A stretch of DNA of 64,000 nucleotides from Ceratotherium simum simum. Lineage: Eukaryota; Chordata; Mammalia; Perissodactyla; Rhinocerotidae. Numbering within the stretch: the first letter of the stretch is position 1; every line of letters begins with the position of its first letter. The notes under the pieces were generated by a model, which made no database searches, was not told the origin of the DNA, and saw only the letters and a list, made by a program, of their open reading frames with translations. Location: NCBI RefSeq assembly GCF_000283155.1, contig NW_004454267.1, forward strand, positions 3,355,054 to 3,419,053, read 5' to 3'. Of the stretch, positions 35,115-46,249 are shown one piece after another. Both the position numbers and the translations under genes were made by a program.

Positions 35115-35341
35115 CGCCGGCCCTGTGGCGTAGCGGTCAAGTGTGCGTGCTCTGCTGCTGGCCGCCCGGGTTCAGATCCTAGGCATGCACTGACGCACAG
35201 CTTGTCAGGCCATGCTGTGGCGACCTCCCACATAAGGTGGAGGAAGGTGGGCACGGATTTTAGCTCAGGGCCAGTCTTCCTCAGTAACAAGATGAGGATT
35301 GGCAGATGTTAGCTCAGGGCTGATCTTCCTCACAAAAAGAA
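35115..35341 (+). mobile_element. ERE SINE
   Basis: gcgccggccctgtggcgtag to gatcttcctcacaaaaag. No clear duplication. Confidence 0.92.
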
Positions 35342-35713
35342 AGAGAACGAGAGAACATAATTTATTATTGAATCATCATTAATAGGTCTATATGCATGTA
35401 AGGTAGCAGGAAATCTGTGTTACCTTCGTGGTAGCAGGATATACCTCCTGAGGGACGTGCTGCTGTGACTTTGGGACCAAGTTGGTGTCCTCTCAATAGT
35501 GAGTAAAAAGCTTCCTTCTTGTGGCCCTGACTGCTTTGCTGAGGCTTCTCTGGCGACATATTTCTCAATTAGCAAGCACCGAACACTTCATTTTCTAGAC
35601 TGTTCACGTGAGTTTTATACTTTCCTTTCTCCTATAATATTTTGGCAAGATAAAAGTATCCATTAATTGAGGGATTTGTTGGCTCCAAATCTTAGCATGC
35701 TATAGTATTTTTT

Positions 35714-37599
35714 TTGTTAATGTCTTAATAGTTTTTAACATTGTGAAATTTTGGTTGTACATTTTTGTTTGTCCATCACCATATATATGTCTCCCTTCAC
35801 CCCTTGTGCCCACCCCTTACCCCCATTGCCCCTGGTAACCAGAGTACAGTTTTCTCTGTCCATGTGTTGGTTTATATTCCACATATGAGTGAGATCATAC
35901 AGTGTTTGTCTTTCTCTTTCTGGCTTATTTCACTTAACATAATACCCTCCAGGCCCATCCATGTTGTTGCAAATGGGACAATTTTGTCTTTTTTATGGCT
36001 GAGTAGTATTCCGTTGTATATATATACACCACATCTTGATCCAATCATCAGTCGAGGGACACTTGTGTTGCTTCCCCTTCTTGGCTATAGTGAATAATGC
36101 TGCAATGAACATAGGGGTGCATAAGCCTCTTTGGATTGTTGATTTCAGGTTCGTTGGATAGATTCCCAGTAGTGGGATAGCTGGATCATAGGGTATTTCT
36201 ATTTTTAATTTTTTGAGGACTCTCCATACTGTTTTCCATAGAGGCTGCACCAGTTTGCATTCCCACCAGCTGTGTATGAGGGTTCCTGTTTCTCCACATC
36301 CTCTCCAACATTTGTTGCTTTTTGTCTTGGTGACTATAGCCATTCTAACGGGTGTAAGGTGATACCTTAGTGTTGTTTTGATTTGCATTTCCCTGATGAT
36401 TAGTGATGTTGAACATCTTTTCATGTGCCTATTGGCCATCTGTATATCTTCTTTGGAGAAGTGTCTGTTCATTTCCTCTGCCCATTTTTTGATCGGGTTG
36501 TTTGTTTTTTTGTTGTTCAGTTGTGTGAGTTCTTTATATATTACGGAGTTCTTTATATATTATGTCAGATATATGTTTTGCAAATATTTTCTCGCAGCTG
36601 GTGGGTTGTCTGTTCATCTTGATTCTGGTTTCGTTTGTCTCGTCGAAGCTCTTTAATCTGATAAAGTCCCACTTGTTTATTTTTTCTTTAGTTTCCGTAG
36701 TCTGAGTAGGCATGGTGTCAGAAAAGATTCCTTTATGACCAATGTCAAATAGTGTGTTGCCTATATGTTCTTCTATGAGTTTTATAGTTTCAGGTCTCAC
36801 CTTCAGGTCTTTGATCCATTTGAGTTAATTTTTGTGAATGGCAATAGCAGATGGTCCACTTTCATTCTTTTGCATGTGGCTGTCCAGTTTTCCCAACACC
36901 ATTTATTGAAGAGACTTTCCTTTCTCCATTGTATGTTCTTAGCTCCTCAGTCAAAAATTAACTGTCTGTAAATGTGTGGTTTTATTTCTGGGCTTTCAAT
37001 TCTGTTCCATTGATCTGTGTGTCTGTTTTTGTACCACTACCATGCCATTTTGATTACTATTGCTTTGTAGTATCTTTTGAGCTCAGGGATTGTGATGCTT
37101 CCAGCTTTGTTCTTTTTTCTTAGGATTGCTTTAGCTATTTGGGGTCTTTTGTTGCCCCATATAAATTTTAGTATTCTTTTTTCTATTTCCGTGAAGAATG
37201 TCATTGGGATTTTGATTGGGATTGCATTGAATCTGTAGGTTGCTTTAGGTAATATAGACATTTTAACTATGTTTATTCTTCCAATCCACGTGCATGGGAT
37301 ATCTTTCCATTTCTTTATGTCATCATCAATTTCTTTCATTAATGTCTTGTAGTTTTCATTGTATAGGTCTTTCACCTCCTTGGTAGGATTTATTCCTAGA
37401 TACTTTATTCTTTTTGATGCAATTGTAAATGGTATTATCTTTTTGAGCTCTCTTTCTGTTAGTTCGTTATTAGCATACAGAAATGTAACTGATTTTTGTA
37501 AATTGATTTTGTACCCTGCAACTTTGCTGTAGTTGTTGATTATTTCTAATAGTTTTCCAATGGATTCTTTAGGGTTTTCTATATATAAAATCATGTCGT
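35714..37599 (-). mobile_element. 5'-truncated L1 with 23-bp target-site duplications
   Basis: Flanked by identical copies of cttagcatgctatagtattt plus three T (35691-35713 and 37600-37622). Inside is the ORF2 C-terminal region on the minus strand: a 185-residue open segment (37037-37594, containing [20 protein letters not shown]), then broken pieces at 36534-36800 and 35993-36472. Only about 1.9 kb of the full element is present. A 17-bp direct duplication (36527-36543 and 36546-36562) disrupts the frame. Dead copy, relatively young. Confidence 0.92.
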
Positions 37600-39283
37600 C
37601 TTAGCATGCTATAGTATTTTTTACAGACTCAGGATTGTTTCTAGGGAGAAATCCTGCTGCAAATTTAGAGAAAAGGAAACACATTTATTCAGGAAATGAA
37701 TATACAAAATATTGGGACCTTCCAGGAAAATAAGTAGGGAATATGGCCAGTAGCTAGCCAAGTCATATTGCATCCTGGGGTGAAAGAGAAAATGTGTACC
37801 AGTACATACATACTTCTATTAATTTTTTTAATAATTAATTTTTCCTACAAAGTTAAAGTAGTTTAAAAATATTGAAAAATAGGTGTATTAAAACTAACAT
37901 TATTTTAATTTAAATATAATATTTATATCAAAACCAGAATTTATTATAATTTTACATTCCTGGCCTTAATGGAAGCAAACTTCAGGAATATTTTTAAAAT
38001 ATACTTCTTAGTTTGTCTCATTTTCAGTGGAGAGAATTGCCATGTTCTCCAATTTTTGATGAGCCAGTAACTATCTTAAATAATTTTTAATTGCTTTAAA
38101 TTTATTGAAACATCTTTCACAGGATCCCAACATTGTGACTGATATTGTTAAAAAAATACATAAGGCCACTTCCAAATTTAGATGAGATTGCACTAAGCAA
38201 AATTCATGAATCAATTTTAGAAGATTGAAACACAATGGTGATTTTTAAAATATGAATTGTTGATATTGCATGCTGCTTAAAATTATTGAAGAGGAAACTT
38301 CAGCAGGACTTAAATCATCATAATATTTGAGATCCAAGTCAGTGGCTGCTTGTTATAAATCAGATGTATTCACTGAAAATAATTTTTCACCAATTAAAAT
38401 CTGAAGATAGTTTAATTTTTTATATATCCATTTCAAAGGTGAAATGAGAATGTCTATAATATCCTAATATTTTTAAGTATGCCTGTTTTCTATAACTGAT
38501 AGTTTAATCTGGTGATTTATACATTTCCAGGTTCTTTTCTTTTTTGTTTATTTTCTAATTCAGAGAGTATATTCATATGTCTTGCTGAAGTTTTATATGC
38601 ATCAAGCATACTTGCAAAGTTACTTCCCCTCATTTGCTATAAGCAAGGGGATAGGCCTTCATGAAGCTTTATATATTGTCAGGTTTTCTCATTGGAGGAT
38701 TTTATGATCTTTTTACACTTGCTTCAAAATATCATCCCACACTGATAAGCTGCGTAAAAATGTTTGATCTGTTTGCATCAAGATGCTTTTGATTTCAGCA
38801 TAGTGTATTTCTTCATGTGATATAGTAGTGGGTGAATGTTAATTTGTGTAGGAAATGCCCTGATTACATCTGATCTTGATGTCCATTGGGTATCCTTATG
38901 TGTTCATAATATTTTCAGAATGATCATGAGAATAGCCCATTTGCCCATTGAATTTGCAGAAAAAAATTTCTTTAAGTCCCTTACAAAATATTTAAAACCA
39001 TTATCATATTTTAATTCATAGATGCAGAAGTTTTGCATATTAAATTATGAGCAGAGGAAGTTACAAATGTGGCATAATCTTTTGGGGGGAGGAAATAATG
39101 GCTTCTACCCTTTTATACACCTTGCCATAGTTGTTCCATTACCTTTGTTCTGGCCATGAGCATCTGTATGTCAATATCATCTTTTTTTCCCAATTAATAA
39201 TTTCATAAGTTTGACCATATTGAAATTTTTTTCATTTCGATAAAGTCGATACATCTTTCTTCTTTTGTTATGACAGTACTCTT

Positions 39284-39532
39284 TTTTGTGGGTGTGTGTG
39301 TGTAAGGAAGATTAGCCCTGAGCTAACATCCAATGCCAATCCTCCTCTTTTTTCTGAAGAAGACTGGCCCTGGGTTAACATCTGTGCCCATCATCCTCTA
39401 CTTTATATGAGACGCCACCACAGCATGGCTTGACAAGTGGTGCATCGGTGCACACCCAGGATCCGAACCCGCAAACCCTGGGCTGCTGAAGTAGAGTGCG
39501 TGCACTTAACCACTACGCCATGGGGCCGGCCC
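39284..39532 (-). mobile_element. ERE SINE inserted in the hAT relic
   Basis: atgacagtactctt at 39270-39283 and 39533-39546. Confidence 0.95.
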
Positions 39533-39623
39533 ATGACAGTACTCTTAATGTGAACATAATTTATAATCTGACATTTGTTTATGATGGGCTGCATCTGTTT
39601 TACAATCAAAAAGTAAGGGAGAG

Positions 39624-39858
39624 GGCAAGCCCCGGTGGCCTAGTGGTTAGGTTCAGTGTGCTTTGCTTCAGTGGCCCAGGTTTGGTTCCCGGGTGTGGAC
39701 CTACACCACTTGCCTGTCAGTGGCCATGCTGTGGCGGTGGCTCACATACAAAATAGAGGAAGATTGGCAATAGGTGTTAGCTCAGGGCACATCTTCCTCA
39801 GGAAAAAGAGGAAGATTGGCAACAGATGTTAGCTTGGGGTGAATCTTCCTCAGCAAAA
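39624..39858 (+). mobile_element. Divergent ERE inserted in the hAT relic
   Basis: ggcaagccccggtggcctag 5' end, resembling the copy at 14,696. Flanks are A-rich and similar. Confidence 0.9.
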
Positions 39859-40639
39859 AAAAAATAGTAAGAAAGAGTGTTTTGCTTCTTATATTTTCTT
39901 ATGTATTTCTGGCCTAATGAGATTTCCTAGCATTATAAATTCATTTTGAATTCTTTTATACAAATAAGGCACAGATCCCTTTCTATCATTACCTACATTG
40001 GTATTATTGTAAGCTATAAATTCATCTAAATCTGAAAAGATTCTGGGGTTTATCCTTCCAGTACTTTCTTGTATCCTCTAAAAGGTATATTATTTTTTGC
40101 ACAAAACATAATAACATCTAAAATCACTGGGAAAATATTCTGCCTTAGAGAAATAATTCTAATTTTATCACTCTCTACTAAGCATCATCTAGTAAACTGT
40201 CAGTTTGAGGTTTTTTTAAACCCTTCTGTTTTAGAAAACATCATGATGAAATATTGAATCTTTGTGGTTGCAAATTCTGTTTACATTCTTCCAATCTTTG
40301 AATTTTTTTTGATTTGCAAATAATTTGATTCTGTTGAATTATTGCCAAAAAAAATACACATGGAAACAAAATAAATTCTTTGGAATAAGAGAGTCAGTAA
40401 AAATGAATCAACTTGCCATTAGGCTATTTTTGTTTACAAAATCAGTCTTTTGAAAATGTTCAGCCATTATGTGAAATATATTTTCTAAAATCTGAATCTA
40501 TCCCTAGTCTAGGGTGTAGAGTCCAACATCTTGGAAAACTGTTGCAGGACACAGACATAACAGACCAAAACCCCATAATATAATATACAATAGATAATTA
40601 TACACCTATGTGTTTTTAATACAAGAATATATAAAATAG

Positions 40640-41330
40640 ACATTTTAAAGAAAGCATAGGCTATAATTAACAAAGACAAGAAATAACAAGTATTGGAGAG
40701 GATGTGGAGAAAAGGGAACTCTCATACACTGCTGGTGGGAGTGCAAACTGGTGCAACCACTATGGAAAACAGTATGGAGATTCCTCAAAAAAATTAAGAA
40801 TAGAACTACCATACAATCCAGCTATTCCACTGCTGGGTATTTATCCAAAGAACATGAAAACACAAATGCATAAAGATATGTGCACCCCTATGTTCACTGC
40901 AGCGTTATTTGCAATAGCCAAGACTTGGAAGCAACCTAGATGCCCATCAAGGAATTGATAAAGAAGATGTGGTATATATACACAATAGAATATTATTCAG
41001 CCATAAAAAAAGATGAAATCTTACCATTTGCAACAACATGTATGGACCTTGAGGGTATTATGCTAAGCAAAATAAGTCAGAGGGAGAAAGTCAAATACCG
41101 TATGATCTCGCTCATAAGTAGAAGATAAAAACAATAACGAACAAACAAATAGAGACAGAGCTTGGATTGGTGGTTACCAGAGGGGAAGGGTGGAGGGGAG
41201 GAGGGCAAAAGGGATGATTAGGCACATGTGTGTGGTGATGGATTGTAATTAGTCTTTGGGTGGTGAACATGATGTAATCTAAACAGAAATTGAAATATAA
41301 TGATGAAATGAAATTTTTTTTAAAGTATAC
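40640..41330 (+). mobile_element. L1 3' end (ORF2 C-terminus plus tail)
   Basis: ORF2 C-terminal text: [35 protein letters not shown], then [17 protein letters not shown] after a frame break at about 40955. Followed by L1 3'UTR (ggttaccagaggggaagg). Confidence 0.88.
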
Positions 41331-41658
41331 ATTAGTTTGTATTATTTACTTTTCTATGACAAACAGGCTATTATTTAAATAAAACAACAATAGGACTAGT
41401 TGCAGGAAACCTTTGTGATTTTACAGTCTAAAAATTATGGGGTTCTACTATAGGCCCAGAAAATTACAATTCTTCTATCTTTGGGGCTCAGTGGAAGAAC
41501 TCTGTGAATGGAAGACTCACCACTGGCCATCTTTTATGGAATGGAGCAAACACATTCTCTTTTCTTTATTTCAGTTTCTTCAAGAAAGAGTTAATTGTCC
41601 AGCAGAAAAATACTGTTCTGTTCTCAAGAGTGTTTCCTTTTCTGTTTGTCCATTTTTA

Positions 41659-41863
41659 ATTTTTTTTTAATTTTATTTATTTTTTTTTCCTCAAAGCCCC
41701 AGTAGATAGTTGTATGTCATAGCTGCACATCCTTCTAGTTGCTGTATGTGGGACGTGGCCTTAGCATGGCCGGGGAAGCGGTGCGTCGGTGCGCACCCGG
41801 GATCGAACCCGGGCCGCCAGCAGCGGAGCGCGCGCACTTAACCGCTAAGCCACGGGGCCGGCC
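41659..41863 (-). mobile_element. ERE SINE
   Basis: ctgtttgtccattttta at 41642-41658 and 41864-41880, identical. Confidence 0.96.
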
Positions 41864-42124
41864 CTGTTTGTCCATTTTTAGTTTAGGCTTGGTACAGTCA
41901 TGTTTTCCATTTGTATTGTGATAAAGTTCTCAGTAGTGAGAGGGGTCCCCAATATAAGGCCCTATGCCAAGCTTGTACCTCCCCATTTTGTTTTTGCTAA
42001 ATTTGTCAGTCAGTTTCTTCAGAAAATCTTTTGTAGTTCTTAGAAGTTTGCATAAGCTCTTTACATACTACAATGTATTTCCTTATATTACTAAAAGGTT
42101 TACATAATGGTAGTAACAGCTTCA

Positions 42125-42290
42125 CTTTGCTTTCTGTGTGTCAGGTACCATGCTCACTGACGTCTTTATTTGCATCCTCATTTAATTCTCACAGCAGTCC
42201 TATGAAGTAGGTTCTATTATTATCTGTGTTTTATGGTTGAAGAAATTGAGAAACAGAGACCAACTTGTTCGAGGTCATAGAGCCACTAGG
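42125..42290 (-). repeat. MIR-like relic
   Basis: tgtgtgtcaggtaccatgct and tctcacagcagtcctatgaa. Confidence 0.55.
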
Positions 42291-42339
42291 TGGCAAAGCG
42301 GTACACAGTACAGAGTAGTGGAGTGGACTGCAAATCAGG

Positions 42340-43080
42340 AGATCTGGCTTCAAGACTTGGAGCATTTGAACACATACTTTGTGCTAAAAGCCGTGGTTCC
42401 AGATGCCTTCGAGCAGAGTGCTTCCAAAGAGCTTACAGCCTAGAGGAGAGACACATGGCATCAAATTTGTTATAGGTGCTGGAATAGAGGTACACGCAAG
42501 GGACAGTGGAGCTAATAGGTGGTAAGCAGAGTGCATAGAAGTGGAGCAGCTGTAAGTTCAAAGCATCAATACCGAGGGAAAGGAGAGCTGGCATGGGGAA
42601 AGGGTCTTTCAAATAGGTAGGGCAGTTGTGTGAGCAGGGGAGACTGAAAACACTGGCAAGTTAGGGAAACTGCCAGTGGATGGGTATAGTTGATGTAGGT
42701 GCCTGTGTATCTGGGGTGAGTGCTAGAGAAGTGGGGTGGAGACACAACAGTGGAGAGATGAGGTAGAAGGGTTCAACTGTCAAGGGGGTTATGGTGTGAT
42801 ATGGAGGTAAGACTTTTGTGTGTGGGGGGAAACCAAAGAAAGGCCCTAGGCCAGGGAATGATAGGGTGCGAGTTACAGTTTTAGAGAGTGCCCTGTTAGG
42901 TAGCGGGCAAGGTAGATTGAAGACAGCAAGCCTGAATCAAGGAAACCAGTTAGTAAGCTTCATGCAGTATTTCAGTGTTAAGAGCAGGAACTGAGGCAGC
43001 AGTAGTGGGCAGCAGAATTGATGCCTGACAAAAAACATGTTAGGACGTAAAATTCACAAGGGAAGTCTGAGGGAGCTCAG
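42340..43080 (-). repeat. Old LINE relic (L2-like)
   Basis: gagcttacagcctagaggag and later ggtaagcagagtg text. Class by style only. Confidence 0.4.
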
Positions 43081-43582
43081 GGCCCGTTAATGGGTCATAG
43101 CCTGCAGCTTAAAACACACTGCCCCAAGGTCCTCTCTAGCCCTGCAGCTTTTATAGTCAGAAGTTTTACAGTGTGTTCTTTAAATCACAGGCTTGAAACC
43201 TCTGTGAAGTCGAGGAGCAACAACATCTTGTTCACCATTGCATTCCTGCTGAAGGAGCCTGAAACAGACTTAAAAATAGCTGTTACAGACCGATATGAAA
43301 CAATATGTTTTTTGACTAATAGAATTGAAGTCTGTCATCAGATGTGAGAAGAAAATTCAAGTTCCCTTGCCTGACACAGGCAAAGCTCTTTAAGGTTTAA
43401 AAGGTTAAGAAAGAATCATTCCACATTAGCAGTTTTATGAAGAGCTGCTAAAGGTTTAACAATATGTGAGAAGATTTTCAAATTCTTCAAGTTAGACAAG
43501 GCTTAGAAGAAATTATACCGTGTTTTTCAATGTTTTTTAGCCACAGGGTATCTTTGAGTAACTACTCAAAAAAAAAAGTTAT

Positions 43583-43783
43583 GGGGCCGGCCCGGTGGCG
43601 TAGTGGTTAAGTTCGTGTGCTCTGCTTCGGCAGCCTGGGGTTCGTGCGTTCGGATCCTGGGCATGGACCTACATACTGCTCATCAAGCCATGCTGTGGCA
43701 GCATCCCATATACAAAATAGAGGAAGATTGGCACAGATGTTAGCTTGGGGCCAATCTTCCTCACCAAAAAAACCCAAAAAAAC
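43583..43783 (+). mobile_element. ERE SINE
   Basis: ggggccggcccggtggcgta to caatcttcctcaccaaaaaa. Tail (AAAAAACCC)2. Confidence 0.93.
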
Positions 43784-44098
43784 CCACGTTATTATTTTTA
43801 TGAAAGAAATGCTTGCTTTACTTACCTGATAGTAAAAAGTAGTCCTTACATAAGAACACAGATCAAAGCCTTTCAAACCAAACAGCACAACCAGCAGGGG
43901 ATAGTTAAAAAGCAATGGCATGTCAACTCTTTTATATGAATGTCGACACAAAATAACCAATGACCATTCTATAGATAAGAGAAATAAGGTGAGTTCACTT
44001 GAGCCAGAGTGAGGATTATAACCCGGGAAGGCCTTAGAAAGCGTTCTGGAGAAGCATGGTTTTCACTACTGTCTTATATCTTTTTAGAACAAAGAACA

Positions 44099-44384
44099 GG
44101 GCCGGCCCATGGCTTAGCAGTTAAGTGCGCGCACTCTGCTACTGGCGGCCTTGGTTCGGATCCCGGCGCGCACCGCTTCTCCAGCCATGCTGAGACCGCG
44201 TCCCACATATAGCAACTAGAAGGATGTGCAGCTATGACATACAACTATCTACTGGGGCTTTGGGGAAAAAAAGGAGGAAGATTGGCAGTGGATGTTAGCT
44301 CAGAGCCAGTCTTCCTCAGCAAAAAGAGGAGGATTAGCATGGATGTTAGCTCAGGGCTGATCTTTCTCACAAAAAACAAAAAAG
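44099..44384 (+). mobile_element. ERE SINE
   Basis: gggccggcccatggcttagc with small internal deletions in the GC-rich head. Confidence 0.93.
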
Positions 44385-44849
44385 AGTGTATTCTTTACTT
44401 TATGGTTAAAGCAGATGTACAATGTATGTTTGATAGGCCATAAGTCAGGCTTTTTAGTTCAAGCCGAATCAGTTTTGAACCTGAATAGTTACCCCATACA
44501 CCTCAATATGTGAAAATCTCTTGTCATGAGGTAGGGTCTTGATGAGATAATTATTACAACATACTTTCTCAGAGGAAGCCATTTTCACACTTCAGATTAG
44601 TTTTTTTTCCTCAATTAAGTCAATAACTTAATTATTCATTTATTGGCCAAGAAGGAATTCATTAACTAGAGGAAATATGAGCAACTACTTGTTAAGCGTC
44701 CAGTAGCTGATATAATAGTACCTGTGTTTAAATTTTGGAATTAATAGATTTATTTTACATTAATAATGCTTTTTAGTTGGGAGTTGTTGGTCCCTCTTCT
44801 GTTTTACCTACTGCTAATATGCACCGACTAAATGACGCGACATACTTTA

Positions 44850-45255
44850 AGCAGTGGTTCTTAACTCTGCCTACATATTAGAATCACTTGGAGAATCTTA
44901 ACAAATGTTGATGCCTGGACCCCATCTCCAGAGATTCTATTTAATTGGTCTTGAGTAGGGCCCAGGCATCAGTATTTTTAACAAAAACCTTCCTAGGTGA
45001 TTCTAATGTGCAACCGAAGTTTTTTTTTTTTTTTAAAGATTTTATTTTTTCCCCCCAAAGCCCCAGTGGATAGTTGTGTGTCGTAGCTGCACATCCTTCT
45101 AGTTGCTGTATGTGGGACTCGGCCTCAGGATGAACGGAGAAGTGGTGCCTCGATGCGCACCCGGGATCCGAACCCGGGCCGCCAGCATAGCAGCGCGCGC
45201 ACTTAACCACCAAGCCACAGGGCCGGCCCAGCAACTGAAGTTGAAAACCATTGCT
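44850..45255 (+). repeat. MER5-like DNA-transposon relic, split by an ERE
   Basis: gcagtggttcttaactctgc, tattagaatcacttggagaa and, after the ERE, ttgaaaaccattgc closing the inverted end. Confidence 0.75.
45022..45230 (-). mobile_element. ERE SINE nested in a MER5-like relic
   Basis: caaccgaagtt before and caactgaagtt after. Confidence 0.95.
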
Positions 45256-45520
45256 TTAAACCTTCCTCAGAGGCCAGTTAATAGTTTAGAAGAGTGGAAT
45301 GACCCTCCAGACTTAGAAATTGAATCTTTGTTTTACTTATTTGGTTATTTGTCTTTCTCTACATTCCAGGCTGTATGCTTCTTAATGACAGGAACTATGT
45401 CTTATTTATCTTTATATCCCCATGGCCTAGCATAGAACTCGGCATATAGTCTCTTAATAAAGTATTTTTGAATGAAGGAAGAAATAATAGGATTTGGTAA
45501 TCGTTTGGACATGGGATTGA

Positions 45521-45615
45521 TGTGGGGCCTCTGAGTCGCTAGTCGAAAAAGAATTTTCAGACACGAGTCGCTCATTCGTTCGTGCACCTTTATTTTGTGT
45601 TCAGCATGGGGACAG
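45521..45615 (-). mobile_element. Partial LTR-like fragment (R-U5 end)
   Basis: Minus strand carries AATAAA (45589-45594), then about 70 bases ending GGCCCCACA. Looks like the end of a second LTR abutting the next one. Confidence 0.4.
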
Positions 45616-46103
45616 TGTTACCGCCCAATGTGAGGCCTTCTGCTCGCCACAAGACATGCCAGTAGTCAAGAGGCAAGGTGGTAGGAGAAAAAGGACTTTT
45701 TATTACAGCTTGCTAGCAAGAGGAAAGATGGCCGTCTCACGTCCAAAAGAACCATCTTAAGGGGGCACAAAATCTTACAGCAGTTATATAGGCTGGTGGG
45801 TTATAGGGGAGGGGGTTAGGAATGTTGGCCTTCTGGTGTTACAGACTGGGAGTGCCACACCAGATCTTTCAGTTTTCATTGGTGATGGCTGTCAGCATAG
45901 AGTCTCTGTTCGGGGGTCATCACACACACATTCCTAAGAAACTCAAAAAAACAAAGTTATCATATTATCGCAGCTGGGAGGTACACGCACAAGCAGGGGT
46001 CGTAAAATCTACAGAGCAGTTAGATCTCCTGGATGGTTCATATCCAGCTGGGCTAGTTTGTCAGAGGTCATTCAAAGTTACAATAGAGTTTTTCTTTTCT
46101 ACA
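45616..46103 (-). mobile_element. LTR of an endogenous retroelement, likely solo
   Basis: Ends form TGT...ACA (plus strand tgttaccgcc to ttttctaca). On the minus strand TATATAA (45784-45790) lies about 85 bases before AATAAA (45698-45703), a U3-R layout. No coding remnant or primer-binding site seen next to it. Confidence 0.6.
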
Positions 46104-46146
46104 ATATCTCTTCCCTTATGTCAACTTTGTCTTGAGCAGGTATCAA

Positions 46147-46248
46147 CAGGACCCATGGGCAGTAGAGAGCTGCATGGGGACAGGACCCATGGGCAGTAGA
46201 GAGCTGCACGGGGACAAGACCCAGGGGCAGTGAAGAGCTGCTGTGTGG
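46147..46248. repeat. 34-bp unit repeated three times
   Basis: caggacccatgggcagtaga-type units at 46147-46180, 46181-46214 (one mismatch) and 46215-46248 (more diverged). Confidence 0.9.
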
Positions 46249-46249
46249 A

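Larger units (their letters stand above)
37950..40420 (-). pseudogene. Decayed hAT-Tip100-type (ZMYM-like) transposase gene
   Basis: Minus-strand translation, with stops and frameshifts, shows transposase landmarks in order. About 40231-40305 reads FKDWKNVNRICNHKDSIFHH, the N-terminal zinc-finger W...H...H pattern. About 38858-38945 reads KWAIL, then DTQWTSRSDVIRAF, the degraded TRWSxRxDAxxA block. About 37970-38130 reads GSCERCFNKFKAIKNYLR, then LLAHQKLENMAILSTENE, the hAT C-terminal dimerisation domain. Two EREs (39284-39532, 39624-39858) interrupt it and a young L1 abuts its 3' side. It cannot encode an active enzyme. Confidence 0.8.

Noticed and set aside
37037..37594. 185-codon minus frame as a gene
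   Set aside because: It is the L1 ORF2 C-terminal region inside a delimited, 5'-truncated insertion.
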